DNA of 64,000 nt from Plasmodium relictum (Eukaryota; Apicomplexa; Aconoidasida; Haemosporida; Plasmodiidae): assembly GCF_900005765.1 (NCBI RefSeq), contig NC_041687.1, positions 1,302,001 to 1,366,000 on the forward strand, given 5' to 3'. Under the pieces are notes generated by a model. It was not told the origin of the DNA and made no database searches. It saw nothing but the letters and a program-made list of their open reading frames with translations. Numbering within the stretch: position 1 is the stretch's first letter; each line of letters begins with the position of its first letter. The position numbers and the translations under genes are program-made. Of this stretch, positions 26,501 through 39,166 are shown one piece after another.

Positions 26501-29500
26501 TGTTTTCTATAAAACTTAAGTTTTGACAATTTTCCTTAAGGCTATTATTTTCATTTAAATCATTATTTTTCTCAAAAGTTGTTTTTTCATTACTGTCATC
26601 TATATTGCCTTCTAATCGATTTTCTCCATTAGTCTTTATATCATCATTATTTTGACTGCTATTCCCAATGCTATTAAAACAGTTGTAACTACTTTTTTGC
26701 TTTTCATTAATTGTATCATTTTTATTTTGTTCAATTATTTTATCGAACTCAAAATTTTTTATAAAATTTCTAATTGATTCTGAAAACTCTTCTGTATTTT
26801 CATCAAAATTATTAGATTCTTTAATTTGTGTAAAATATTCACAGCATTTATTATAAGATAAAACTACATCGTCATTATAATCTGATGGACTAAAGAAACT
26901 TATTCTTAAGTTTTTATTTTTATCTTTAAAAAATACTATCCATTTCTTCATTTTTTCTTCCCATATAACTCCTTTGACCCAAGGTTTTATGCTATAGGCA
27001 ACTTTTGTCTGCTCACAAATATTATTTAAAAGGTTTTTATTATATTGAAAATAATCCAATTCTTTATAAATATCGTCTAGTTCTAAATTATTTTTTTCTT
27101 TTATAAAATTAGATATATCATATATATTTTCATTATATTCTCTTTTTTTTTTATTTAAATATTCAACACATTCTATAAAAGATTTATATATCCCTCCTTC
27201 AAATGAAAAAAACTTTTTTTCATTATCTTTATATTCTATTATGAAATGAAGATATTGCAAATCATAGGAAATTTCTTCTATATTTGGAAACTTTTTTAAT
27301 TCTTTAGTTAAATAATATATAAAAGACTTTCTGCGAATATTATAGCAATAATTATAACCAATTTCTATTCCTTCTTTTTTTAATATATAAACATGTTTAG
27401 TAATTTCATTACCATTGCTGTCCCATATTTTACATACCCACATATTTTTAAAATGATTCCATTGTATCCCTTTTTTCCATGGACATAATTTAAAAGCTAT
27501 ATCATTAAATTCATTATTTGATTTATTATTATTTTCGTTAAATTCATTATTATTTAGTTTATCAAAATTTTCACTAATTTCGTTACCATTTGATTTATTA
27601 TTGTTTTCATCTGATTCATTGTTCTTTTCATTAGTTTCTTTAAAATTATCCACATTATCAATATTTTCTTTATTTGCATTAACTTCATCGTTAGTAATGC
27701 TTAATTCACTAGTATTTTGATCACTTTTTTTTACTTCTGAATCATTTAAAACATCATCTTCTTCGTTTTTTACCAAAATATATTCATCATAATTTAAAGA
27801 TTCTTCACAATTAATTTTTACATTTTTTTGCATATTATTAGCATAGCCTTCCTTTTTAATAACATTATTCAAAGAGTAATTATTATAAATTTTATTAAAA
27901 TTAATTAAATTTAAATTATCATTCATTGTCATATTTTTTAGTATGTTAATACCTTTTATAATTTTTTCATTGTTATCAGCACTATTATTGTTTAGTATAT
28001 TTCTTATCATTTTTTTAAATTTTAATATATTTTCTAAATTTAAATTTTCATTATTTTTATTACTTTTTGTTTCCTTATTTTTATTATCATTAAATGGAAA
28101 ATCTTTATTTTCCTTTTCTTTTTTGACGGTTTCATAGCATTTAAATTCTTCTTTGTTATCAATAGATTCCAACATATTAATTTTATTGTTAAAGTTTTCT
28201 TTTTCTTCTGTGTTTGCAGAATTATTTTTTATTTTACTATTAATGTTTAGAAGTCCTTCATAATTTAATGAATCATAATATTCTTCACCTATTCCTGAAA
28301 TGCTATTATTATTATTATCCTTATATTTATTATAGCAAATATAATTAGATTTTTTGTCTTTTTGGTCACTTTCTTCATTAATGGAATTAAAAAAACCATC
28401 TAATGATTTACTAATATTATTATGTTTTAATGCATTACTTAAAAGATGATGAGCACTTTTATCCTCATCATTTATAAAATTACAATTCAAAAGCTGCTGA
28501 ACATTTAAACTCTCTTCATTACATTTTTTAAAATTATTGTAATTATTTGAATTTTGTATCAAATTATTTTTTGTACTTTCATTTAAAAAACTTCTATTAT
28601 CTAATGAAAGAATTCCTTCCTTTTCCAATTTATCCAAGTTTCCATCATTTGACATTGGATATGATTCATTAAGTTCTTTCTTTAAATAAGGATATGTATT
28701 TCCCTTGATATTTTTGTTATTTAGCAACCTATCTTCATCATCATTATTACTCATAGAATTTGTATTTAAACGCTTTATTCCATTCAAAATTTTTACATCA
28801 TTATTTAAAAAAGATGAATCAGCTTTAAAAAGGTTCTTAGAATCATTTAAAAGTGATTTATCTACTTGATTCAAATGATCTATGTCAATTAAGGATTTAT
28901 GCTTCTTATCAACATTATAATCAGTACTACTATTATTATTACTTTCTTCATTCCTTGAATCTGCTTTATTATTCATTAGAAAATCAGCACTATTACTATT
29001 AATTAATTTACTTAACTTGTCTTTATGCATTGAAAAGCATTTATCTTGATCATTTAAATTATTTTGAGAATTCATACAATTTATATCACCTTTAATATTC
29101 TTCCCATTTTCATTCTTATTAATGGATTTGCACATCTTTTCTTGATTACATATGTTTAATTTATTAATACAATGTACTGCCATTTCATATGCATTATTAT
29201 AACCGTATATATCTATTGGGAATTTATTAACCAACACCTTATTATCATAATCATATGTAACTACCCATTCTTTTTGAACTGAATCATACGATAAATATTT
29301 AAATATTAACTTATTTTTTCCTTGAATATCTGAGGAAAAAAAAAATTATACATATGTATATTATATTGATATAACATAAATAATTATATTAGCTATATAA
29401 ATAACATTTAATAATATTAAGTAAAAATAAAATAAAATAAAACCTTATGTGTATAATTTTTAAAAATAAAGGAATACAATTAAATTATAACACAATAACT

Positions 29501-30394
29501 CTTTAAAAATAAATAATTTAAAAAAAATTAAAAAAAAAAAAAAATAAAATAAAATAAAAATAAAAATAAAAATAAAATAAAAGGATATTACAATAAGATA
29601 TTATTGAGAACATTGTTAATATTACCTTTAAATCCATTTGGTATTTGTGAATTAATATTAAGAAGATTTAAATGCGAAGTTTTAGATTCTCCTTGTTGTT
29701 TTTTTAAATGACCTAAATTTGCTGTTTCAAAATTTTTTCTATGTTGTATAGCTAATCTTCTTGCTTCTTCGAACCCATATTTATAAACTGGAAAGTATCT
29801 ATTAATACATCTTCCATTTATACATATACCTGATAACCATCTATTTTGTGATTTATCAAATCTTACACCAACTACATGTGGTAGCTTTTCTGCCATTTTT
29901 GCATAATTATTTTCATTATTATTTGGAAGACTTTTTACTCGGTTGCAGTTTGATTTACTTGGTATATTTACATTACTGTAACTTTTGCTTTTATCTAATT
30001 TAACAGAATTTTCCATTTTCACTTCATTTTTAATATTTATAATTTCTTCATTAAATTTGTTATTTTTTATCCTTCTTAAAGTATCTTCATCATTAAAATC
30101 ATTTAAACTATTTTCTTCTGAACACTCATTTTTCTTATCATGAGTTATTATTGAATCTCCATTCAAATCGTTCATAGTTGATGAGTTACTTAATTCTTTA
30201 TTGTTATATAATTCATGATATTTTCTTTGTTGATCTTTTGATTTATTAGATGTATCACTTTTTTTACTAAAATTTAATCTACTTTTAGATTCTTCACTAT
30301 TTAAGTCATTACTATAATCACTATTATAATAAAATGAATTCATTGTTTTTTTTCTTCTAGTTCTTAATGATCTTTTATTTAAATCTGTCGTCAT
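23544..30394 (-). CDS. ApiAP2 transcription factor, multiple AP2 domains plus ACDC-like C-terminus
   Basis: Exons 30394-29626, 29329-24081 and 23924-23544 join in frame to 2132 residues. ApiAP2 proteins are the main sequence-specific DNA-binding regulators of apicomplexans and act in the nucleus. Clear AP2 domains: residues 171-223 (VVGVRFDKSQNRWLSGI), 1463-1512 (LQGMFFDKRRNYWTVSV, GVYQAYKLAAEFRNRI) and 1877-1927 (VDGLIYDEANKCFRIKI, GVKEAYKLSIEAIHQIRR). Four further stretches have the same three-strands-plus-helix outline but are diverged: 257-317 (FKYLSYDSVQKEWVVTYDYD), 868-932 (PWKKGIQWNHFKNMWVCKIW), 937-984 and 1034-1093 (PWVKGVIWEEKMKKWIVFF). The last exon (2007-2132) is helical and resembles ACDC, the AP2-coincident domain. 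Spacers are Asn/Ser/Glu-rich. A very long upstream region suits a regulated gene. Its stage of action and target motif cannot be read here. I think it corresponds to PF3D7_1139300, from recalled synteny only. Confidence 0.93.
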
Positions 30395-31939
30395 CTTTCA
30401 ACTACTTATTAAAAAATTATTCATAATATTGAACAATCTTAACAACTATACATATATACACATAAGTATATATATATTTAAAAAAAAAAAAATTTAAAAC
30501 TTAATATATATACTTATTATTAAAAAAGGAACATATATAAAACTTATAAAAAAAAAAAAAAAAATTCTAAATAATAATATCTTTAAACTGTAAATAATGA
30601 TATTAAAATAACTTTTATTATTATTCCATTTTTTTTTTTTTTTTATTTCTTTGCCAGTAATTTAAATAAAAAAAAAGAATAAAGCATAAAAACGTATAAA
30701 CATAAAAAATATGTTGTAAATATTTAATATGCATAAATGTAAGTACAAATATAGATATAAATAAATTATGCTAATAAAAATTAAATTAATAATTCATTTT
30801 AATTTCTTATATAAATCTTAATTACTTTAAAATTATTTCTTTTTAAGTATATATTTGAATATTTAAAAAGAAAAATAAAAAAATAAAAGAATTTAAAAAA
30901 AAAGAAAAAAGAAAAACCTGGGCACAGCAAAAAAAAAAAAAATTGAAATTAAAACTATAATAAATGCATGTCACATTATATATAAAATAAATATTTTGCT
31001 TTTACATCCTTTTATAAATTAATACAGATCAGTAAAGATTTTAAATATATTTAATTTAATAAATCGAAATTTAAAAAAAGTTAGATTGAATGAAATTTTT
31101 AATTAATCTGAAAAATTAGGTATTCATGACAACTTTTATTATATGTAGCATAGATATGATTTATTTTTAATAGGTGTTGTAATAATGTACACAAAAAAAA
31201 AAAAATATATATATATATATATATAAAATAAAAATATATATAAAATAAAGTAGATATGAAGATATAAATAAAAATAAGATAATATAAAAATAAAAAAAAT
31301 ATAAAAATAAAATTAAAATATTTTTAGGGACATTTATAATATTTTTTATCACATCTGTTAATTTTTCTTCTTTTTTTAATTATATTATGAAACTATTAAA
31401 AAAAAAAATTAATTTATTAAAAATTTAATTTTTTTTTTTTTTCATACAAAAAGTTAATAACTTTTAAAAGGAATATTATAAAAGCACAAGAAATATATTA
31501 ATGTACTTATATTTTTTTTTAAGCATATATGTATAATACGTATTCGTTAATCTGTTTGTGTACATTAATCTAGTTAGTTTCTTATTTAAACATTAATATA
31601 ATAATTGTATTCAAAAAAAAAAATAAAATAATAGTACTAGTAAATATATAAAATAGTAAGGTTCAATATAATTCTATTAAAATTACTGTAAAAATATAAA
31701 ACAAATAATTAAAAAAAATAATTCAACAGGCCAAAATAATATACAAGTATCGTTTTATTTTATTATTTTTTTTTTTTTTTTTGTTCCTATGCACATGTAT
31801 TTATTTCTACTAATTTTATTTTTTTGTAATTTTTGCTTGCACAAATAAACAGCATGAACACGTTATATACATAATAAATAATTAGAATGAATATAAAAAT
31901 TAATAAAACAGTTTTTATGGATAACTATATACATATATT

Positions 31940-31942
<3 letters not shown>

Positions 31943-31976
<34 letters not shown>
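31943..31976. repeat. (TA)n microsatellite
   Basis: About sixteen TA units in the region upstream of the ApiAP2 gene. One of many such tracts in this region; no function is implied. Confidence 0.9.
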
Positions 31977-31980
<4 letters not shown>

Positions 31981-33061
31981 GTTTTTAAATATTTATACAT
32001 AAAAATGTTTAGTGAAAAAAATATATTTTATATATAGTGCTGAATTACAAAAATAATACAATAATTCTCTTTTTTGGTAATTTTTTTTTTAAACATTTCT
32101 TATACACAAAAGATATACATGCAAAAACTATTCAAAAAGAATAATAAGAAATTGTATAATAATAGAAACTTTGTGTATTTTAGGTGTGGTTTTTCTTAAT
32201 TTTAATAATTTTAAATAAAATTTCTTTTTTTTTTTTTTTTTAATTATTAACCTACTGATTTAAATATATTTAAAAAAGATTGCATATGTAAAAAGATAAA
32301 TACATACATATTATATAAATATAAATAAATATATAGAATTTTATTCTATTTATAAAAATACATTTATATAAATATATGAATATATATATTTATATATATT
32401 ATTATTTTCTTTTTCCTTTTTCTTGTTCTTTAATTACAACTAGTAATGCGTTGCTTTTGCATCACATATGAATCTTTTTATAAAAGTTTCAAAATACAAT
32501 ATTTTAAATATTGCACATATATGTATGAACATGTATATATATATAAATACACTAAACAAAAAATATTATAAAAAAAAAAATTGTATGTACAGATGAAACA
32601 CTTATTCATCTATTTTTTTTTTTTTTTTCTTTAATATGTTACGTTTTTTTTTAACCTAAAGTAAATATCATTAAAAAAATTATCACAGTTAACTAAAAAA
32701 AAATAAAAAAAGATAAGAAAAATATTTCTCATAAACAGTAAAAGTTTTCATTTGTATTTATATTTCATTTCCTTTTTATTATTAAAAAATTAATTTAAAT
32801 ATAATATGTTGTAAAACAAAATATAATAAAAAAAGTGTATTAAATAATCTAGAGCAAATTATTTCGTCTAAATATAAAGAGAAAATTAAGAAAAAAATTA
32901 TATTTTGATAATTTAATAAGTATTGACATGCAACAAAAATATATAAATTTAATTTTTCATTAGTAAAAAAAAAAAAAAAATACTTTGAAATAAAATAGAT
33001 CAATCTTTTTGCAATTTTAATTGGGTAAAATATTACTACGTTGCCAATTTATGTAACTATA

Positions 33062-33098
<37 letters not shown>

Positions 33099-35234
33099 AT
33101 TAAGAAATATAAACTATAATTATTTTTATAAAATAAAACATAATTTATATATGTAATAATGTTTTTCAGTTATAATAAAAGATATAAAATTAAAAAAAAT
33201 TCCTAAAGAAAAAAAAATTAAATAAAAAATTTAGTATAAAAATTTTACAGTCAAAATTTTATTATATTTTAAAGAATATATCTACATCTAAACTCGGTTT
33301 ATGCTTTTATTCTACATACATGTAAATTATTCATATATATATAATATTTCATATATATATAGATATATATATTTATTTAATATATACATGTATATTTATA
33401 TTTATTTAATATATATATGCGTATAAAAGTATGTATATATATATTTTTACATTTGTAATAAATATTTTTTTTTTTTTATGTATAAAATTATTTAATCTAA
33501 TATATTAATATAAAAATATATATATATAAATATTAAATAAATGTTAATGAAATATTCATGTATATGTAAATTATTTTTATATGCATAAAAGTATTTTTTT
33601 TTTTTTTTGTGTGTTTTATTCGGTTATATTTGAATAAATAAATATATATATTATAAAATAATATATTATCATTAAAGTCAGAATAAAAAAAAAATAAATA
33701 AAAGTCATAAAACAAAGATTTTTATTTTTATATAATTATAGAAAAAATTATGATTTCTATTTACATAAGAAATAAATAGTTATATAGAATATAAAAATGT
33801 ATTTCAAAAGAAAATATTCTCTTTTTACTTTTTTCCAATTCAAAAAAAAAAAAAAAAAGAATTTCTTTAAATACTATAAATAAAGATAAACAAAAATAGT
33901 TAATAAAATTAAATATAAAAAAGATCTTTACTTTTTTAATAAAAATGTTAAAAAAATTATATATGATAACTAATAACAAGTTTAAAATTAATAGAATATC
34001 ATTTATTATTTTTTTTTATTTTCACTTCAGATATATTTAAAACTATATATAGCATGAGACAATATATGAAAGTGTAATTTAAAATAGTTCTACATATAAA
34101 AAAAAAAAAATAAATAAAAAATATTTAAAAAAAGCCAAAGCACTTCTTAATAGAATATTGCACAGAAGAAAAAAATGATAAAAATAAAAATAATAAAATA
34201 GTAATTATAATTATAAAAAATTATGAGCAACTACATTATAAACTAGAAAATTATAAATTTCTTTTTATTAGTAAATACTACTTTAGTCAATAAATATAAG
34301 AATAGATAAAAAATTCTTTTTAATAAATAAAATAAAAATAATATTGATATCTATAAATATACATGTACATATATATATATAATTAAATTTTTAAATTCGT
34401 CAAATATTATAGACAATGTAATAAATAAAATATTCACACATTGCACATTAAAATAAATAAAAATAAATAATAAAAAAAAAAAAGATATATATATATATAT
34501 ATAAACTATAAGAAAATATGTATATAAAAAATTAAATTTTAAATAAAAAAAAAGTATAAAAATTACATAATTTTTTATGTATTATACTATTTTTAACATC
34601 TTATTGTTATTATGAAAATGTATTTAAAATATAAAAAAAAAAAAAAAAATACAAATTTTTATTATTTTATCTTACTATTTTTAATGTTTACTAATTTTTT
34701 AATTTATAACTTAATATTACTTTATTTTTTATTTTTTTAATTAAGATAAAATTAAAAAATTTCAAACTAAATTAAAAAAAGCAAAATAAGAGAGTAATAA
34801 ATAAAAATTTGCGAAAACTGAAAAAGTACAGGTTCTGGTAGTATGCTGTTGCAAGAAAATAAGATCAATATAAAAAATTAATATATTTAAGAAATCAAAA
34901 TAAAATATTTAAATAATAATTCATTAATTATATTTGCAAAATTCAATATATTAAAAATATTATTAAAACTTATTTTTTTAATCACTTTTTTAATTATTAA
35001 AATCAAACTTCTTAAAAACTTAAAGCTATAATGCAAAATATAAAAAGCACTAACACTAGGTAAATGTACCTATTTAATAAAACTTAAAATTTATATGGTG
35101 TAATATATTGGTATATTTTAAATATGATTTACATTTATAAATATTAAAAAAAAAAAAAAAGATTTAAAAAATGTTATTTTAACATATTTGTTTATATATA
35201 CATATACATAAATAAATTGTGTGCATAGATGAGA

Positions 35235-35267
<33 letters not shown>

Positions 35268-35275
35268 AAAAAAAA

Positions 35276-35360
35276 TATAAATAATAAATAATAAACAATA
35301 AATAATAAATAATAAACAATAAATAATAAATAATAAACAATAAATAATAAATAATAAATT
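35276..35360. repeat. 21-bp tandem repeat, about four copies
   Basis: After a long poly-A run the sequence repeats a 21-bp unit of the form aacaataaataataaataata. The diagnostic cytosines fall at 35296, 35317 and 35338, exactly 21 bp apart; the fourth copy has t in place of c. The unit itself looks built from shorter aataata-like pieces. It is non-coding. Confidence 0.9.
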
Positions 35361-36555
35361 ATAATTATTGTATCTCTACTAATCCTAATATAAAAATATA
35401 TACTTTAGAATATAAATATAATAATTTTTATATAGTTTTATGTTTTAATCTTTTTGAATATTTTAGATAAAATAGTTATATAAATATATATGCATATAAG
35501 CTATATTTTGTTCTTAAAGAACAATAAAAGTTTGATCATAAAATTGGAACAAGTAAATAATATTTACAAAATATAAAAAAAAAGAAATTAGTAAACGTTT
35601 ATATAATTTAAAAATATTATTCTTAATTAAAAACAAAAAAAAGAAAAAAAATATTAAAATTATTTTATTTCTATTTAAGAAATATTTTTTTTTATATTTA
35701 TTTATAGAATTATGCAAAATTTAAAGAAATTTATCTTTATATTTTACGATGAATATACGTACATATAATTACGTACTTTATTCTAGATTAAAAAAATTTT
35801 TAAATTAATTTTATGAAATATATAAAAAAAAAAAAATTTATTATTCCTTTTCTTATAAAAAATAGGAAGTTTATATTCTCTAAAAAATCATAAAATGCAT
35901 AATTAAAAAATATCGATGCATTTGTACAATATTTATTTCAACATGTAAGATTATTATATTTTTTTTTAATATATACTTCAAAAAAAAAAAAAAAAAAATC
36001 CTTAAAAGTAAAATTAATAGTGACTTTTTTTTTCTTTTTTTTTTTCATGTTCCAATTAATCTACTTTCAGCACAATTATTTGTGAGATAATTCATAAAAA
36101 AGTTTAGAAGTTGCATCAATATTTTTTTCTGTGGTATATATTTTCAATAAATTATGAAAATATTAGAATAAGGTGTATAAATAAAAAAATAAAGAATTTT
36201 AATAGAATATAACAAAATTCATTATATATTTATTTTTTTTTTTTTTTTTTTTTGATCCAATATAAATATATATATCGCTACTAAAAACGTTATGCTTTAT
36301 TTTTATATGATAATAATTACTCGATTAAAAATTATTTAGGCTTATATATAAAATATCAATTACTTTATTTTATAAAAATTAATAATTTTTGTTTTTCATG
36401 AACAAATTTCAATGTTACTATAATTAATTATTTTCTAACTTCTAAAAATAAATTTTAAAGTAATAAGGAAAAATGTTAATTATAAGAAAAAACAAAAAAC
36501 TAGTTCAATATTAAACAGAAAATATAAAACAAATACATTTACAACTTTTATAACA

Positions 36556-36576
36556 TGCATGCAGGTATATCTACCT
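36556..36576. promoter_or_regulatory. TGCATGCA palindrome beside a short dyad
   Basis: The palindrome TGCATGCA stands out in very A+T-rich DNA and is followed directly by aggtatatctacct, a five-base inverted repeat with a four-base spacer. TGCATGCA is a motif known to be bound by one Plasmodium AP2 domain (recalled from the PF14_0633 work). Being a binding site here is inference; it lies about 6.2 kb upstream of the ApiAP2 start codon and 2.6 kb upstream of the decayed gene. Confidence 0.3.
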
Positions 36577-37220
36577 ATCCTTTTTTTTTTCATAGGATAA
36601 AAAAAATATTTGAACTAGAATTTTTTTATTTACTTAAGTATTAAGCATTTTCACATAATTATCTCTAAATACATTGTACTAGAAATGCAGTGTTATTAAT
36701 TGAATATACTTTTATGCTTCTTTATAATTTAGTAAAAATTTTGTAAATTCTTTTTCTTTTATAAATAATGATAAATTAAAAAAAAAAAAAAATACTATCT
36801 AAAAATACTTTTAGTAATTTAACAAGGATAATATATTTTTTTCCACCTTTTTCTATACGTTTATAGGTATAAAATTAAAATTTTATTAGTTTAAACAATA
36901 AAAAAAAAAGTTTTAAATATTAGATTTGTGCAAAGATTATCTTGAGCTTTTCTTAAGATAAAGTACGATGTTTACTACAAATATGCAAGTAATATTATTT
37001 TAAATTATATATTTAAAAAAAACTGGCTTGTGTAAGAGTTTATTCATATAAATAAAAATTTGTACTTTTACTTCATCATACTTTATATATTTTTTTATTT
37101 TTATTAATACTAAAAAAAAAAAAAATGAAATAAATATCTTTTAAATATTAAGATGTATATCACTTATAAAAAAAAAAAAAAGGGATATATTCAAAATAAA
37201 AATGTTTTGAATATATAAAG

Positions 37221-37421
37221 ATGACATACTTTAAACAACAAAATAAAATAGCTATAAAATTAATATTATATAAAATCTATGTAATTATTCTTTTTGAAAC
37301 ATCAAATACACGAACAAAAATTTTAGATGTTTATATTACCAATGATTCAATTTTATTAACATATATACTTAAAGTTACTTTTGGTAATATAAAAAAAATA
37401 ATATCTTTAAATATTAAATAA
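37221..37421 (+). pseudogene. Possible outlying fragment of the decayed gene
   Basis: A 66-codon ATG frame with more even amino-acid use than the surrounding accidental frames (for example LFETSNTRTKILDVYITN). It is on the same strand as the gene remains that begin about 1.7 kb downstream, so it may be an early exon or N-terminal remnant. The intervening sequence shows only weak coding character. I do not recognise it, and it may equally be a chance frame. Confidence 0.25.
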
Positions 37422-39166
37422 TTTTTTATTAGTTTTAAAATTAGTAACGTAACGGTTTTATTTTTATATAATTACATATATATTTTTATTTTATTTTATT
37501 TTTTTTATTAAATAAATACTTAGTTAAAAGAAAAAAAATAAAATCTGGGAAAATAAGAATCTTTAGTTTTTAGATTAGTCAAATGAATATTACTTATTGA
37601 TATAGAATTATTATTAATAAATAAAAAAAAAAAGAATAAAGTAAAAAGTAAAAAAAAATAATAATAAATTAAATTGTTTTATAAAGATAAATTTATTTAC
37701 TTTTTTTTTGTCAATAGGAAATTATATCAAAAATATTTTTGAAATATAAAAATATTTTCATTTTCCATAATTTTATTAAGTATAAAAGGATACATAAATG
37801 AATTTGAAAAAAATTTTTTTTCTCCCTTTAAGTCCATTAAAATAAAATAATAATTAATAATATAATATATGTACTCTATTTAATAAACTATTTTTATTAT
37901 ATATTTGTAATTATTTAAAGATAAAAAAGTTTTAAAATCTAAATATTTTCCCTTTAAAACTAAGGCATTTCATTTTTTTTATTTTTTGTTCTATTACTTC
38001 AAGAATGTGATTACATATTCTTATTTTTAATTGAAACAATTTAAGTACTATTAAAGCACATTTTTAAGGAAATATATGTATAAAAAAGATTAAGAAAAAA
38101 GGGAAAACAAAATTATAATAAAATATAAATAAAAATTTATAATAGAAAAAATTGTATTCCCAATAAAAAACAAATAAAATTATACATGTTCGGTAAAAAA
38201 AATTAAGTTTTAAATTTTCTTAGATATATCTTTTTATTAAATTTCATAAAATAATATTAATTATTTTTTATTTTTATTTTTTATATAATAATGCCTTTTT
38301 TTTATAAGATTATGGCATAATATATTAAGCTACGTTGATTTTAATGTATTAAGGAAAGTTAATAAAAAAATTTTATGTTTTAAATTTAAAAGAGTGCTTA
38401 ATGTTTGAAGGATTATTTGATAGAATTATTTTAGAAAATATTGTTTTAGATTGTAGATTAATTAAAAAAAATTAAAACTTTACTATTTTCCTTTTTATTT
38501 TAAGCATATTACTATAAAAAGTTGTATTCAATTTTCTTTTTTTAAGTGAGAAATAATAATAATAGATGGTGAAATTATGGTGTTTAAATTAGAAGAAAAT
38601 GAAGAAAGAATAAAAAATAAAAATAAAATAAATAAATATTTTATTTTCTATGGAAAAAAAAATTATTATTTCATAGTAAGTTAAAAATAACGTAACTAAA
38701 TTTTTAAAATGGAAGAAAAAAGAGAAATGTAAATTCGATTTAGACATTATCTCATTATTATTTAAAAAATAATTTATATATAATAGTATATACATATGAA
38801 GTTATATAAAAATTTAAAAAAAAAATTGAAGAATTTAAATATATTCCAATACTTCAATATAAACAAGAAATTTGATAATTGTTATGAAAAAAAAAAGTTC
38901 CTTTTACTATCCTAGTTTTTAACAAACAATAACATATTCAATGATATATTTGGATGGTTTATAAGATATGTACCTAATATTAATTTTAAATACACAAATA
39001 TATATGTTACATTTTCCAATTTTAATAAAATCAATATTGTTTTAAAAATAAAAGAAATTTCATTTTTTTATGAAAGAAATATACTCTTTTTATAGTAGCT
39101 TACTAAAAATTGTAAAAATTCTCTTTTTATACTTATTAAAAGCAAAAAATTTGAATTCATAAATAA

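Larger units (their letters stand above)
30395..39160. other. 8.8 kb A+T-rich region with no supportable gene
   Basis: Very A+T-rich DNA upstream of the ApiAP2 start codon, with many poly-A/T and (TA)n tracts. Minus-strand frames of 60-73 codons are Phe/Tyr/Ile/Lys strings and look accidental. Visible details are a 21-bp tandem repeat at 35276-35360, a TGCATGCA site at 36556-36563 beside a small dyad, and a short G+C-richer island at 34811-34855. A 66-codon ATG frame at 37221-37421 and weak coding-like stretches near 38340-38470 may be outlying parts of the decayed gene that follows. The part nearest 30.4 kb should include the ApiAP2 promoter and 5' UTR. Confidence 0.6.

Noticed and set aside
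31400-36300. Possible centromere
   Set aside because: The stretch is very A+T-rich, but G+C is still present in nearly every line at about 10 percent or more, whereas Plasmodium centromeres are longer stretches of about 97 percent A+T with denser repeats. The only tandem array is 85 bp.
38398-38470. Start of a VPS13/chorein-type protein (MFEGLFDRII)
   Set aside because: Only a handful of residues resemble the VPS13 N-terminus, the frame soon ends, and the following sequence does not continue the family pattern.
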